A DNA stretch of 64,000 nt from Pseudovibrio exalbescens DSM 16456 (GTDB taxonomy: Bacteria; Pseudomonadota; Alphaproteobacteria; Rhizobiales; Stappiaceae), in assembly GCF_000422785.1 (NCBI RefSeq), contig NZ_AUGS01000011.1, positions 1 to 64,000 on the forward strand. Direction: 5' to 3'. Made by a program: the position numbers and the translations under genes. Positions 16,426-24,882 of this stretch are shown piece by piece. Under the pieces are notes generated by a model, which was given only the letters and a program-made list of their open reading frames with translations, was not told the DNA's origin and made no database searches. Every line of letters starts with the position of its first letter. Position 1 is the stretch's first letter.

Positions 16426-17950
16426 AGGTTTCTATCCCCTCTGTAGTGGTCTTTTTCGCCCTTTCAGCCTCCATCAGGCTGATTAGTGCTTTTCGGTCGT
16501 ATTTGTTATTTGCAGTCCTCGGCATGTCGTCGATGAACCGCACTTTCTCGGGTAGCTTGTGGCGTTCGAGCCGGTTTGCGAGAAATGGCAGAAGGTCAAA
16601 CTCTCCACTTGGAGCGCATACAAACAGCGTCGCGGCACGGTTTTTCGCGGGAGGCACCATGACAGCGTGATGGACTTCTGGTGCTTCAGTTGCAGCGGCT
16701 TCGATTTCTGAGCAGCTGACACGAAAGCCTCTTATTTTGAAGATATCATCCCGGCGACCTTGGCAATAAAGGTAACCTTCTTCGTCCATCCATCCGTAAT
16801 CACCGCTGTGAAGGCGTGGTAGCGTTGCGTGTTGCTTTCGGTATGTTTGCTGAGTCAGGTCGTCGTCTTTCCAGTACCCGGCCATCATGTTGGCGCCATA
16901 CACCACGAACTCACCTACCTCACCTGCTGGCAAAGGAGTGCCGGTGTCGTCTACAACTTCGACACGCGTGCCTCGCAGTGGCTTTCCGCAGGTTCCCGGC
17001 CTTTGCAAGTCACCGTCTACCGGCGTAATGCTGACGCGCTTGCATTCGGTAAGCCCGTACATGAGTTGGAAACCCAGGTTCGGAAGCGCAGTGCGTAGAG
17101 TCTTGATTGACTCTGGTGAGGGTGCCCCGCCGGTATTCGTTATGAGCCGCAATTTTGGTAGACCACTTGGCTTGCGTTTGGACATCACGGCCAACGCATC
17201 TATCATCGGAGGAACCGCAGGCAGGACGTGCGCTTCACTATTCTTAAGCGCTTTGAAAAGCCCGAGGCCACCGACTTCCGGATCATCCAGCCAAAGTGAT
17301 GCGCCGCTCTCAATCGCGAGAAAGACCTGATAGAGGCCGTAGTCGAACGACAATGGCAATGCACAAAAAATCCGGTCTCCGACTCTGTAGTCAAGTGCTT
17401 CAGCGATCGCGCCGATGGAGAATGTCATTTGCCTATGCAGGCAGGTTACGCCTTTGGGACGACCGGTGGAACCTGAGGTGTAGATCATGCAGGCGAGATC
17501 TTCAGAAACGATATCAGGATCAAACTTTGTCAGCTGCGTCTGAACTACCTTAGACGGACGGTGCTCCAAGGGGTTCGGGAGATTTTGTCGTTTGTTGCCA
17601 TCGCGGGCAATCCATTTCCCGGCGACGTGAGAGATTACCAAACGTGCCTCGGAATTTCCTTCGATATAGGCCAGTTGTTCTGGAGGTGTAGAAGGATGAA
17701 CTGGTACAAAACACCCACCCACCGCGCTAATGGCATAGATGAGTACGACCGAAATGGGATCGTTTTTGGCTTGAATGATTATTCGGTCCCCGCGCTCAAC
17801 ACCTTGTTCGGATAACCAGATAGCCATTGCGTGGGCGCGCTCGGCCAACTCGGACAAGGATAGCGACACGCTATCGGTTTCGATGGCGATGCGTTCTGGC
17901 TCTGTAGTTGCGGCACGATCAAGACGTTCATGTAGTAAAGCCATAGTCAC
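16418..17950 (-). CDS. AMP-forming amino acid/acyl ligase (ANL superfamily)
   Basis: A 510-residue adenylation enzyme. The A3 loop is YTSGSTGRPKG (157-167), A5 is YGLTE (298-302), the hinge region is GRRDDIFKIRGFRVSCSEIE, and the catalytic lysine is in A10, NNKYDRKAL (Lys483). It activates a carboxylate as an adenylate and passes it to a thiol, here presumably the carrier protein encoded next. The GTG start overlaps the decarboxylase stop (GTGA); an ATG two codons later is possible. Overall form resembles the exosortase-associated ligase type and NRPS adenylation domains. The substrate cannot be read; an amino acid such as aspartate is plausible given the context. Confidence 0.9.
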   Translation of the reverse strand: MTMALLHERLDRAATTEPERIAIETDSVSLSLSELAERAHAMAIWLSEQGVERGDRIIIQAKNDPISVVLIYAISAVGGCFVPVHPSTPPEQLAYIEGNSEARLVISHVAGKWIARDGNKRQNLPNPLEHRPSKVVQTQLTKFDPDIVSEDLACMIYTSGSTGRPKGVTCLHRQMTFSIGAIAEALDYRVGDRIFCALPLSFDYGLYQVFLAIESGASLWLDDPEVGGLGLFKALKNSEAHVLPAVPPMIDALAVMSKRKPSGLPKLRLITNTGGAPSPESIKTLRTALPNLGFQLMYGLTECKRVSITPVDGDLQRPGTCGKPLRGTRVEVVDDTGTPLPAGEVGEFVVYGANMMAGYWKDDDLTQQTYRKQHATLPRLHSGDYGWMDEEGYLYCQGRRDDIFKIRGFRVSCSEIEAAATEAPEVHHAVMVPPAKNRAATLFVCAPSGEFDLLPFLANRLERHKLPEKVRFIDDMPRTANNKYDRKALISLMEAERAKKTTTEGIETYA

Positions 17951-19647
17951 ACCCCAACTTTCTTGCTGCGGTTCGGCATAGGCACGACGATCAGACCACG
18001 TGCGGTTGCTACCCGTTCCGGGGGATGAACGGCTTCAACAGATGATGACCCCGAGTTTGTGGACCTTACAGTGCGCAAAGCCTCTACTTCTACGAAACGA
18101 CGTAGCCTTTTTTGTCGGGTCACGCGCGCTCGGACAGTGATGAAATCGCCTGGCCGTGTTGGCCGAAGAAACTCGACGCTTTCCCAGTTTTGCAAAAGGC
18201 TTTCATCTCCATCTTGCACGGCGGCCAAACCGGTTACTGCATCTCCAAATAGTTTCAGGATGTGAGCTCCATCCACAATGCCGCCACCATAATGCGCATC
18301 TGAGGCTGAAAGCCGGACTGAGATTGTGAACTCCTTGTTTTGCGGAGGAAGGGGTAAGTCCCCAGGAAGTCTGTAGGCGGCGATAATATCGTTTACCTCG
18401 TCACCAGCACGCACGAGGTGCAGATCTCCACCATCAAGAAGAACTTCATTTGGATAGCCATGGCTTAGAAATCCTGTCGGTGAGGCGCTGGGGCCATATG
18501 CTCCTGAGCAAATGATCGCCAGCACATCACCTTCTTTAACGTCGCCTATGCTGGTTTTCCGAGCAATGGTGTCGCTGGGTGTGCAAAGAGGGCCTGTCAA
18601 AGTTGTTTTTTGCGATGTTTCTGAAGCATCCCGACTAAGATTCACAATAGGGAATGAACGTTTTGCAAATCCACCTACGCCTACAGCAGCCATGTGGAGG
18701 TTCGTACCTCCGTCGGCTATAGCAAAGTGCTCCCCACGCGAAACCTTGGTGTATCGCACTGTTGTCAGAAGAGCACCGCACCCGGCCGACAAGTAACGCC
18801 CAAGTTCTATTATGATGCGCGTGGACGGATTGTTGCGTTTGAAACTTGCAACTGCAGAATTTATACCGTTGGCTAATTTTTGTATGTCGAGAGGGGATTC
18901 ATTGTCGAAGTATGGCACACCAAATCCACCTCCAACATCTACAACCTCTATCGGAGTGCCGAGTGTCTTGGACAGGCGCTCCGACATATCCAATATCTTC
19001 TCTGTATTCTCGATGATTGGCTCGGCTTCCAGATATCGTGTGCCCATGTAAACATGGAAACCCATAACCCGGACGAGTGGAAGCGCGCTCAAGGTGTCCC
19101 GCAGATCAGGTACCTGTTCTATATCAATCCCGAACTGACGTGGTTTCCCGCTCATTGTCAGTCCTGATCCGCCGGTTTTAAAATCCGGATTGATCCGAAG
19201 CATGACATTAATAGGATGTCGTGCGCTCAGTTCCCCCGCTTGCTCATTGATGATTTCCAGCTCTCGGCTGGATTCTGCAACAATCGCAAATATACCAAAC
19301 CTGATGCAGTCGGAGATTTCCTCGGTGCTTTTTGCCGGCCCTACAAAAATGATGTCATTTGGATTGATGCCAACACGAATTGCCGTATGAAGTTCGGCCA
19401 GCGATGAAACCTCTGCGCCAGCTCCGCAAGACCTAAGGCAGTCCACAATCGCTGCGTTAGGGTTCGCCTTCAACGAGTAAAGCAGGTCAACAGATGAATC
19501 TATTTTGCCACGCAGGTCATTGAAGTTTTGTCGAATGTAGTCAGCGCTGTATACGAAGGCTGGCGTGCCGTATTTCTCTACTATATCCTTGGCTACTTGC
19601 TCACCAGGTACCCAGCCGCCGTTTTGATCATGGAGGTTGAAGGTCAT
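17947..19647 (-). CDS. Fusion: fold-type III PLP decarboxylase + C-terminal hotdog (ammonia-lyase-like) domain
   Basis: 566 residues from the ATG at 19645-19647, which follows AAGGAGG and overlaps the ectA stop (ATGA). Residues 1-430 are a DapDC/ornithine-decarboxylase-type enzyme: PLP lysine Lys60 in YSLKANPN, glycine loop VVDVGGGFGVPY (about 236-246), IELGRYLSAGCG, active-site Cys355 in GPLCTPSD and SGAYGPSASPTGF. Residues about 438-560 form a separate domain with SDAHYGGGIVDGAHILKLFGD and ESVEFLRPTRPGDFITV. This reads like 3-aminobutyryl-CoA (Kal) and beta-alanyl-CoA ammonia-lyases of the hotdog fold. I infer decarboxylation of a carrier-bound amino acid followed by, or balanced against, loss or addition of ammonia at the beta position. 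The fusion is not one I recognise from described enzymes. Confidence 0.82.
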   Translation of the reverse strand: MTFNLHDQNGGWVPGEQVAKDIVEKYGTPAFVYSADYIRQNFNDLRGKIDSSVDLLYSLKANPNAAIVDCLRSCGAGAEVSSLAELHTAIRVGINPNDIIFVGPAKSTEEISDCIRFGIFAIVAESSRELEIINEQAGELSARHPINVMLRINPDFKTGGSGLTMSGKPRQFGIDIEQVPDLRDTLSALPLVRVMGFHVYMGTRYLEAEPIIENTEKILDMSERLSKTLGTPIEVVDVGGGFGVPYFDNESPLDIQKLANGINSAVASFKRNNPSTRIIIELGRYLSAGCGALLTTVRYTKVSRGEHFAIADGGTNLHMAAVGVGGFAKRSFPIVNLSRDASETSQKTTLTGPLCTPSDTIARKTSIGDVKEGDVLAIICSGAYGPSASPTGFLSHGYPNEVLLDGGDLHLVRAGDEVNDIIAAYRLPGDLPLPPQNKEFTISVRLSASDAHYGGGIVDGAHILKLFGDAVTGLAAVQDGDESLLQNWESVEFLRPTRPGDFITVRARVTRQKRLRRFVEVEALRTVRSTNSGSSSVEAVHPPERVATARGLIVVPMPNRSKKVGV

Positions 19648-20198
19648 GCCATGGCCTCCTTGCGAGATGCAGCAATTGAAAGCCGCGGCGCACGTTCTAT
19701 TCTTGCGTCCTGCGGCAGACAAATACGCATGAGCATTTCATCGTGATGTTGATCATCTTCAGTCGATAACAAACTGCCTGGATACAATAATTCTTCTTCA
19801 ACCCGTCCGTTCAGGCGTTTTGCCAAGGATTTCATCAGAACGCGTATTGGTTTGTTGTCATTGTCAACCGAGGCTTCGATCTTGGTGGCACCGTTGTCGA
19901 TTTCTCTCCGAACCGCAAAATCAATCATGTCGACGCCCAGCCCAGCTACACCATGTCGATGTTTGGTTGCTGTCTGCCAAAGAAAGTATGTATCAGGATG
20001 AGTTGGGGATCTGAATCCAGTTAGAAAGCCAATGACTTCTTCGTCACGGATCGCGACGACGGAATGGGGCGCAAAGTGTGAACACCATAACGCATAGGCA
20101 TACTTGCTGTTTCGATCCAGCCGCGGAGTGCTGTCAACAAGACGAATGATGTCTTTAGCATGAGACAGACTAGGACTTTTGAACTGAATATTACTCAA
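19644..20198 (-). CDS. ectA: L-2,4-diaminobutyrate N-gamma-acetyltransferase EctA
   Basis: A 184-residue GNAT enzyme matching EctA: VDSTPRLDRNSKYAYALWCSHFAPHSVVA, then GFLTGFRSPTHPDTYFLWQTATKHRHGVAG and EASVDNDNKPIRVLMKSLAKRL. It acetylates diaminobutyrate with acetyl-CoA. It starts 54 bp after the MFS gene and its stop overlaps the decarboxylase start by four bases, tying the ectoine pathway physically to the carrier-protein module. Confidence 0.95.
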   Translation of the reverse strand: MSNIQFKSPSLSHAKDIIRLVDSTPRLDRNSKYAYALWCSHFAPHSVVAIRDEEVIGFLTGFRSPTHPDTYFLWQTATKHRHGVAGLGVDMIDFAVRREIDNGATKIEASVDNDNKPIRVLMKSLAKRLNGRVEEELLYPGSLLSTEDDQHHDEMLMRICLPQDARIERAPRLSIAASRKEAMA

Positions 20199-20252
20199 GG
20201 AACTTCCCTTTCCTGAATTACATCTATCTAAGTTTTCTCCAGTTATTGGTGT

Positions 20253-21509
20253 TTAGCTTTGGGCCTGAACTTGGGTCTTTGGGGCGTAGGAACTGGTAAA
20301 CACGACGACACAGGCCATCAGACACAGAACTCCGGAGACGTACCAAAGCGGATCGTAGTTCCCGAACACCAGCCAGATCATGCTGCCCGACATTGCCATC
20401 AGGCCGGCCCCCAACTGATGGAAAGCGTTGATCCAACCGAATATTGATGGGCCGTCATAGCCATAGACGCGATTACAGATGGCGATAATTGGAGGCACAG
20501 TTGCCACATCCATGACACCGAAGATGATGGCGAAGGTTACAATTCGGGTGTCGAATACCCCCACGAGAATGGAGGGCAACCAAAGAAGGGTTAGCGCGCG
20601 AACCAAAAAGGCGACGGTGAGTATCGTGCGCACATCGATGCGATCTGTCAGCCAACCTGAAAGCGTCGTGCCAAAGACATTGAAAATGCCGATCAACAGC
20701 AACACGGAGGAAGCTGCCGTGACGGTCAAACCGCATATGGTTGCCGCCATTGTGAAATGGCTCCACATGATGCCGTTTGTTGTCGCGCCACAAATCAAGA
20801 ACAGAACAACCAAACTCCAGAATATGCGGGTACGCATTGCGGTGAGCAGGCTTTTGAAAACTTCTTGGTAGAGGTGCGTCTTTCCAGTGGGTGCTGCGCG
20901 GTCTGGCTGATCGACGTCTTCAGGTTCGCGCAGGAACAATGCATTGATCCCTATGGCACATGCCGCAATCAGCGCGGACCCGATGAGAGGAGCCCGCCAG
21001 CCATAGAGCTGCATGACTTCAGACCAAAATGGCAAGAGGGCGAACTGGCCGAAGACGCTAGAGGCCACAAGAAAACCGGCAATTGTTCCTTGTCGGTTCG
21101 GGAACCAGGTTTTTACGATGAGGCCGCCGTAGGCCATGGTCAGGCACCCGGTTCCAATCCCGATAATGAACCCCCACACCAAATTGAAAACAACCGGTTG
21201 TGGGAACAGGACGACAAGGGACCCAGTAACAAGCATAGCAAGTGCAATGTTTGCAACCCGGGCTATACCATAGCGCCGCATGACATATATCGAGAACGGT
21301 GCTGTCAGCCCGTAAAACAGCATATTGATTCCAATGCCGGGGCCGACTGTATCGACGCCCCAACCGATTTCCGCAACAAATTCGGTCGTTAGTAGCCCTG
21401 CAAGCGTGGTGTAAGAGCCGGCGGCGATGATACTCGTCATACAGGCGATGAGAGCACCGCGCTGAGGTGCCGAAAGTGAACCCGCACGGCTTATTTTTGC
21501 AGTTGGCAT
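20253..21509 (-). CDS. MFS transporter
   Basis: 418 residues with twelve predicted helices. It carries a cytoplasmic loop between helices 2 and 3 (MRRYGIAR) and resembles the oxalate/formate-type and monocarboxylate group of the major facilitator superfamily (WGFIIGIGTGCLTMAYGGLIVKTWFPNRQGTIAGF). The start at 21509 is chosen for a GGGGA site 5 bp upstream; a TTG at 21524 is weaker. It heads the ectA operon and is divergent from the LysR gene, so it probably moves the operon's product or a precursor. The direction of transport is unknown. Confidence 0.88.
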   Translation of the reverse strand: MPTAKISRAGSLSAPQRGALIACMTSIIAAGSYTTLAGLLTTEFVAEIGWGVDTVGPGIGINMLFYGLTAPFSIYVMRRYGIARVANIALAMLVTGSLVVLFPQPVVFNLVWGFIIGIGTGCLTMAYGGLIVKTWFPNRQGTIAGFLVASSVFGQFALLPFWSEVMQLYGWRAPLIGSALIAACAIGINALFLREPEDVDQPDRAAPTGKTHLYQEVFKSLLTAMRTRIFWSLVVLFLICGATTNGIMWSHFTMAATICGLTVTAASSVLLLIGIFNVFGTTLSGWLTDRIDVRTILTVAFLVRALTLLWLPSILVGVFDTRIVTFAIIFGVMDVATVPPIIAICNRVYGYDGPSIFGWINAFHQLGAGLMAMSGSMIWLVFGNYDPLWYVSGVLCLMACVVVFTSSYAPKTQVQAQS

Positions 21510-21679
21510 AGTGTCCCCGTTCAATCAAGCAACTCACGACTCAGTGGATTTACGCAGATGAAATGACCGAGTCCCTTGACACCACTGCGTAAAGGAACGT
21601 ACTCGAACAGGACAAACTATGGTTTCTTTCGCGTGGAGTAGTTTTACTATTGAGTTGGCACAAAAGGTCGCCAGGAAGT
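21510..21679. promoter_or_regulatory. Divergent promoter region of the ect/MFS operon and lysR gene
   Basis: 170 bp between two divergent starts, the usual place for a LysR-type binding site and both promoters. No exact T-N11-A palindrome stands out by eye. Confidence 0.5.
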
Positions 21680-22591
21680 ATGCCACCACTCAACTGGATG
21701 CGAGCATTTGAGGCAGCCGCCCGCCATTCCAGCTTTAAACTTGCCGCAGATGAATTAAACGTCACACCGGCAGCAATCAGCCAACAGGTTCGCTCCCTCG
21801 AAGGCTTTTATGACGTTAAGCTGTTTGTTCGCCAGACCAGAGCCTTGGAGTTGACCCGGATTGGCAAGCTCGCTGCACCTTTGATGTCGGAAGCATTGGA
21901 TAACTTCGCCGAAGCCTGCTTTGTCATAAAGAACGATATCCAGCGTGATTGGCTTACTCTCACTGCGCCGTTCACCTTCAGTATGAAGTGGCTCATGCCT
22001 CAACTGGAAAGGTTCAACGAAGAATATCCGCAAATCGAGATCCGGATAAATGCCACCGATGACCTCATCGATCTGGCGCATGGCGAGGCCGATATCGGCA
22101 TCCGGTATGGCGATGGCAACTACCCTGATCTGGATGTGCAGAAGCTTATGGACGGGGCTTATCACGTAGTGGCAAGCCCGGACTTTCTTCAAAAGCATGG
22201 AGGCTTGAAGAGGCCGGCCGAGTTGTTGAACCACACCTTGTTGCATACGGACTGGCGCGGCAGCCCGGATTTTGTACCTAATTGGGAGATGTTGTTGAAG
22301 AGTGCGGGTGTGCCGGTTTCTGACTTGGCGGCGAGCAAGGCGCACAAATTCTCAAATGAAATGATGTCTATCGATGCGGCTGTTACAGGTTTGGGCATTG
22401 CCTTGGTCAGCCATGCAAATGTCAAAGACGAATTGAAGTCGGGGCGCTTGGTTAAGGTCTTTGAAGACTCGGCTCTCAACGCAAAGAAATTTGACTATTA
22501 CATCGTTCGTGCAAAAGATGCGGCGGGATCCAAAAGCGCTGCTATTCTACATTCTTGGCTTTGCGAGCATGCGACGAATAGTTTGGAATAA
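21680..22591 (+). CDS. LysR-family regulator (GcvA-like)
   Basis: About 303 residues from the ATG at 21680, beginning MPPLNWMRAFEAAARHSSFKLAADELNVTPAAISQQVRSLE, a GcvA-type winged helix. The effector domain follows (LTLTAPFTFSMKWLMPQLERFNEEYPQIEIRI, EADIGIRYGDGNYPDLDVQKL). It is transcribed away from the MFS-ectA operon and is its probable regulator. Its co-inducer is unknown. An upstream TTG at 21650 would add ten residues not typical of the family. Confidence 0.9.
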   Translation: MPPLNWMRAFEAAARHSSFKLAADELNVTPAAISQQVRSLEGFYDVKLFVRQTRALELTRIGKLAAPLMSEALDNFAEACFVIKNDIQRDWLTLTAPFTFSMKWLMPQLERFNEEYPQIEIRINATDDLIDLAHGEADIGIRYGDGNYPDLDVQKLMDGAYHVVASPDFLQKHGGLKRPAELLNHTLLHTDWRGSPDFVPNWEMLLKSAGVPVSDLAASKAHKFSNEMMSIDAAVTGLGIALVSHANVKDELKSGRLVKVFEDSALNAKKFDYYIVRAKDAAGSKSAAILHSWLCEHATNSLE

Positions 22592-22625
22592 TCCATTTCT
22601 CAGCGTGTATTACGGTTGTGCTGGT

Positions 22626-23186
22626 TCATGTTTTTCTTACATCAGTGGGGCTTACTTTTGTTTCAGGCAAGTCATCTGTTGTCGCCGCAGCTCCCCGCGC
22701 GACTTCAGGATTGGTATCCGGGTCTGGCGCACCATCCCTGCCAAATCGTACGCTGAATGCCGGTGTCTTGTGCACCAGCCAGTATGAAATACTTGCTGTA
22801 AAGACCAGCGCAGCCAGCCCGAACAACTCAAGATACCCGGTTTTATCCATGTCGAGAATGATGACTTTTCGGGCGACAGCCATCAGCGCTGTTGCGATAA
22901 CTATCTTCACATGGATCACATCCTCGCGAAGGTAGATTGTGATGTTGATGAAGATCTCAATCGCGATGAGAACGGCCATGAAGGCGCCGAATGTCGCCAA
23001 GATATCGGGGATTGTCAGTATGAATGCGGGTGGTTCCAATACCCGCTGATATAGTGTCCACGCAACATCGACGACCCCCATGAGAATAACGGCGACCATC
23101 ATGATGGCGAGCAATCTCACTGCCCAGTGAATGACGCGTTGAAGCGCGATGATCAGAGGTTCTTTATCCGGGCCGTGATCATGCAT
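22626..23186 (-). CDS. PsiE-like membrane protein
   Basis: 186 residues with four hydrophobic helices and a hydrophilic acidic tail. The region FGAFMAVLIAIEIFINITIYLREDVIHVKIVIATALMAVARKVIILD is the conserved PsiE (phosphate-starvation-inducible E) block. Function in this family is unknown. Its start overlaps the antiporter gene end by 8 bp, so it is the fourth gene of a stress/ion operon. Confidence 0.82.
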   Translation of the reverse strand: MHDHGPDKEPLIIALQRVIHWAVRLLAIMMVAVILMGVVDVAWTLYQRVLEPPAFILTIPDILATFGAFMAVLIAIEIFINITIYLREDVIHVKIVIATALMAVARKVIILDMDKTGYLELFGLAALVFTASISYWLVHKTPAFSVRFGRDGAPDPDTNPEVARGAAATTDDLPETKVSPTDVRKT

Positions 23187-24882
23187 TGGTGCTTTCCATG
23201 TGCTCCTTCAGGCGGGCGACTGCTTGGTGTGCCGCGTCATAGAATGGCAAAAGTATCAAGGTCGCCCCTTTCTCCCGCAGTATGTCTTGATCGTGGGCAT
23301 GCTGTGTTGAGATCGCAATGCCTCCAGCATAATTCTGTTGCTTCAAGCCTTCTATAAGGGACAGGCGGGGATCTTCATGAGTTACGCCGATATCATGCTG
23401 CGGCATTGCTGACACGATCCACTTCACACCTTTCAGTGGCAGGCCAGCCACAAATGCCGGATCGCACGCATCACCGTAAATCGCTGCAGCGCCTTTATTG
23501 CGCCATTGCTTGACAACCTCCGGATTGAAATCAACGACAAGAAGCTTGAAGCCCTCCTCCTGAAGGTAATGCGCGATCGCCTTCCCATAACGCCCCAAGC
23601 CGAATACAAGAACGTCATACTGCCCTGCCGGTATGGCTTGTTTTTCCAGCTTCAACTCACGGAAGGGGTTGCGGCGCTCAAAGACACCGAGCAGAGGCTC
23701 GAGCTTCGCGTAAAGGCTGTGGGAGTAGGTAATCATGTAAACCGAAAGAGAGATTGTTATAAGCCCCACCAACGTGACCAGGCCGAGGGATTCAGCTGAT
23801 ACGTGGCGGAGTGTAAGCCCCATCGCCATAAAGATGAGCGAAAACTCGCTGATCTGAGCAACTGTTAGGCCGGCCAGAAAGCCGGTTCGTTTTCGATATC
23901 CCATCAAGCCCATTATGACCATTACGATGAGCGGATTCCCGATCAGGACAAAGAGAGAGAAAACGACTGCTGGGACAATTTGAGCGCCCAACAAGCTCAG
24001 ATCCAACTGAGAGCCTAATGCAATGAAGAAAAACAGAAGCAAGAAATCTCTCAGGCTGGACAGGCGCGCAACAATTGCTTCCCTGAATGGTGTAGAGGCC
24101 AGAGATATGCCGGCCAACAAACCACCCAACTCCTTGCTGAAGCCCAATTGGCTGCCAATTGCCGCCAACAATGCTGCCCATGCGATAGCGAAGGTAATCA
24201 GCAACTCCTGTGAATGGGCAATGCGGCTCACCAGTGGCGTTGCAATGAAACGGATGAACAGCAAAACAAAGCCGAGCATCAAAAGACCATAAAGCATGAC
24301 CGTGGCGATGTGCCCAAGTGCTGTGCCTTCAGCCCCCTCCTCCACCCCAACGCCCAAGGCGGACAGGGCCATCATGGCAAGTACCACGACCACATCCTGA
24401 ACAATCAGGAATCCGATCGCGATGCGACCATGAAGGGAGTCCACTTCCCGTTTGTCTGACAAAAGTTTGACGATGATAATCGTGCTGGAGAAGGTAAGAG
24501 CTATGGCCACATAGACCGAAGTTATAACTGACAAGCCCAATGCCAGACCGATGATAAACCCTAAAACAGATGTGAAGGTTACCTGCCCCAAACCTGTAGC
24601 CAAAGCGACTGGTCCAAGGGTTCTGATCAGCTTCAGGTCCAGTTTCAAACCAACAAGGAACAACAGGACAGCGATACCCAACTCGGCCAGAAGTTGAATG
24701 TGTTCATGTGTTTGAACGATACCAAGCGCAGATGGCCCTGCCAGTACACCAACGGCAATGAAGCTGACGATCATGGGTTGCCGTAGCACCATGCCGACCA
24801 AGCCTACCGCTGCAGCCAAGGTAAGAAGTGCGGTCACTTCGTAAAACGGAGAGGTGTGGATCAGATTGCTGACGATGTTCAT
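23179..24882 (-). CDS. CPA2-family cation:proton antiporter with TrkA-N domain (Kef-like)
   Basis: 567 residues. Residues 1-390 form a Na/H-exchanger-type membrane domain (HIQLLAELGIAVLLFLVGLKLDLK, GFLIVQDVVVVLAMMALSALG, GFSKELGGLLAGISLAS). The C-terminal part is a Rossmann TrkA-N/RCK domain beginning VLVFGLGRYGKAIAHYLQEEGFKLLVVDFN. Kef-like proteins exchange potassium or sodium for protons and are gated by nucleotide or glutathione-type ligands. The start overlaps the ATPase stop by four bases. The cation is not determinable from sequence. Confidence 0.9.
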   Translation of the reverse strand: MNIVSNLIHTSPFYEVTALLTLAAAVGLVGMVLRQPMIVSFIAVGVLAGPSALGIVQTHEHIQLLAELGIAVLLFLVGLKLDLKLIRTLGPVALATGLGQVTFTSVLGFIIGLALGLSVITSVYVAIALTFSSTIIIVKLLSDKREVDSLHGRIAIGFLIVQDVVVVLAMMALSALGVGVEEGAEGTALGHIATVMLYGLLMLGFVLLFIRFIATPLVSRIAHSQELLITFAIAWAALLAAIGSQLGFSKELGGLLAGISLASTPFREAIVARLSSLRDFLLLFFFIALGSQLDLSLLGAQIVPAVVFSLFVLIGNPLIVMVIMGLMGYRKRTGFLAGLTVAQISEFSLIFMAMGLTLRHVSAESLGLVTLVGLITISLSVYMITYSHSLYAKLEPLLGVFERRNPFRELKLEKQAIPAGQYDVLVFGLGRYGKAIAHYLQEEGFKLLVVDFNPEVVKQWRNKGAAAIYGDACDPAFVAGLPLKGVKWIVSAMPQHDIGVTHEDPRLSLIEGLKQQNYAGGIAISTQHAHDQDILREKGATLILLPFYDAAHQAVARLKEHMESTNA

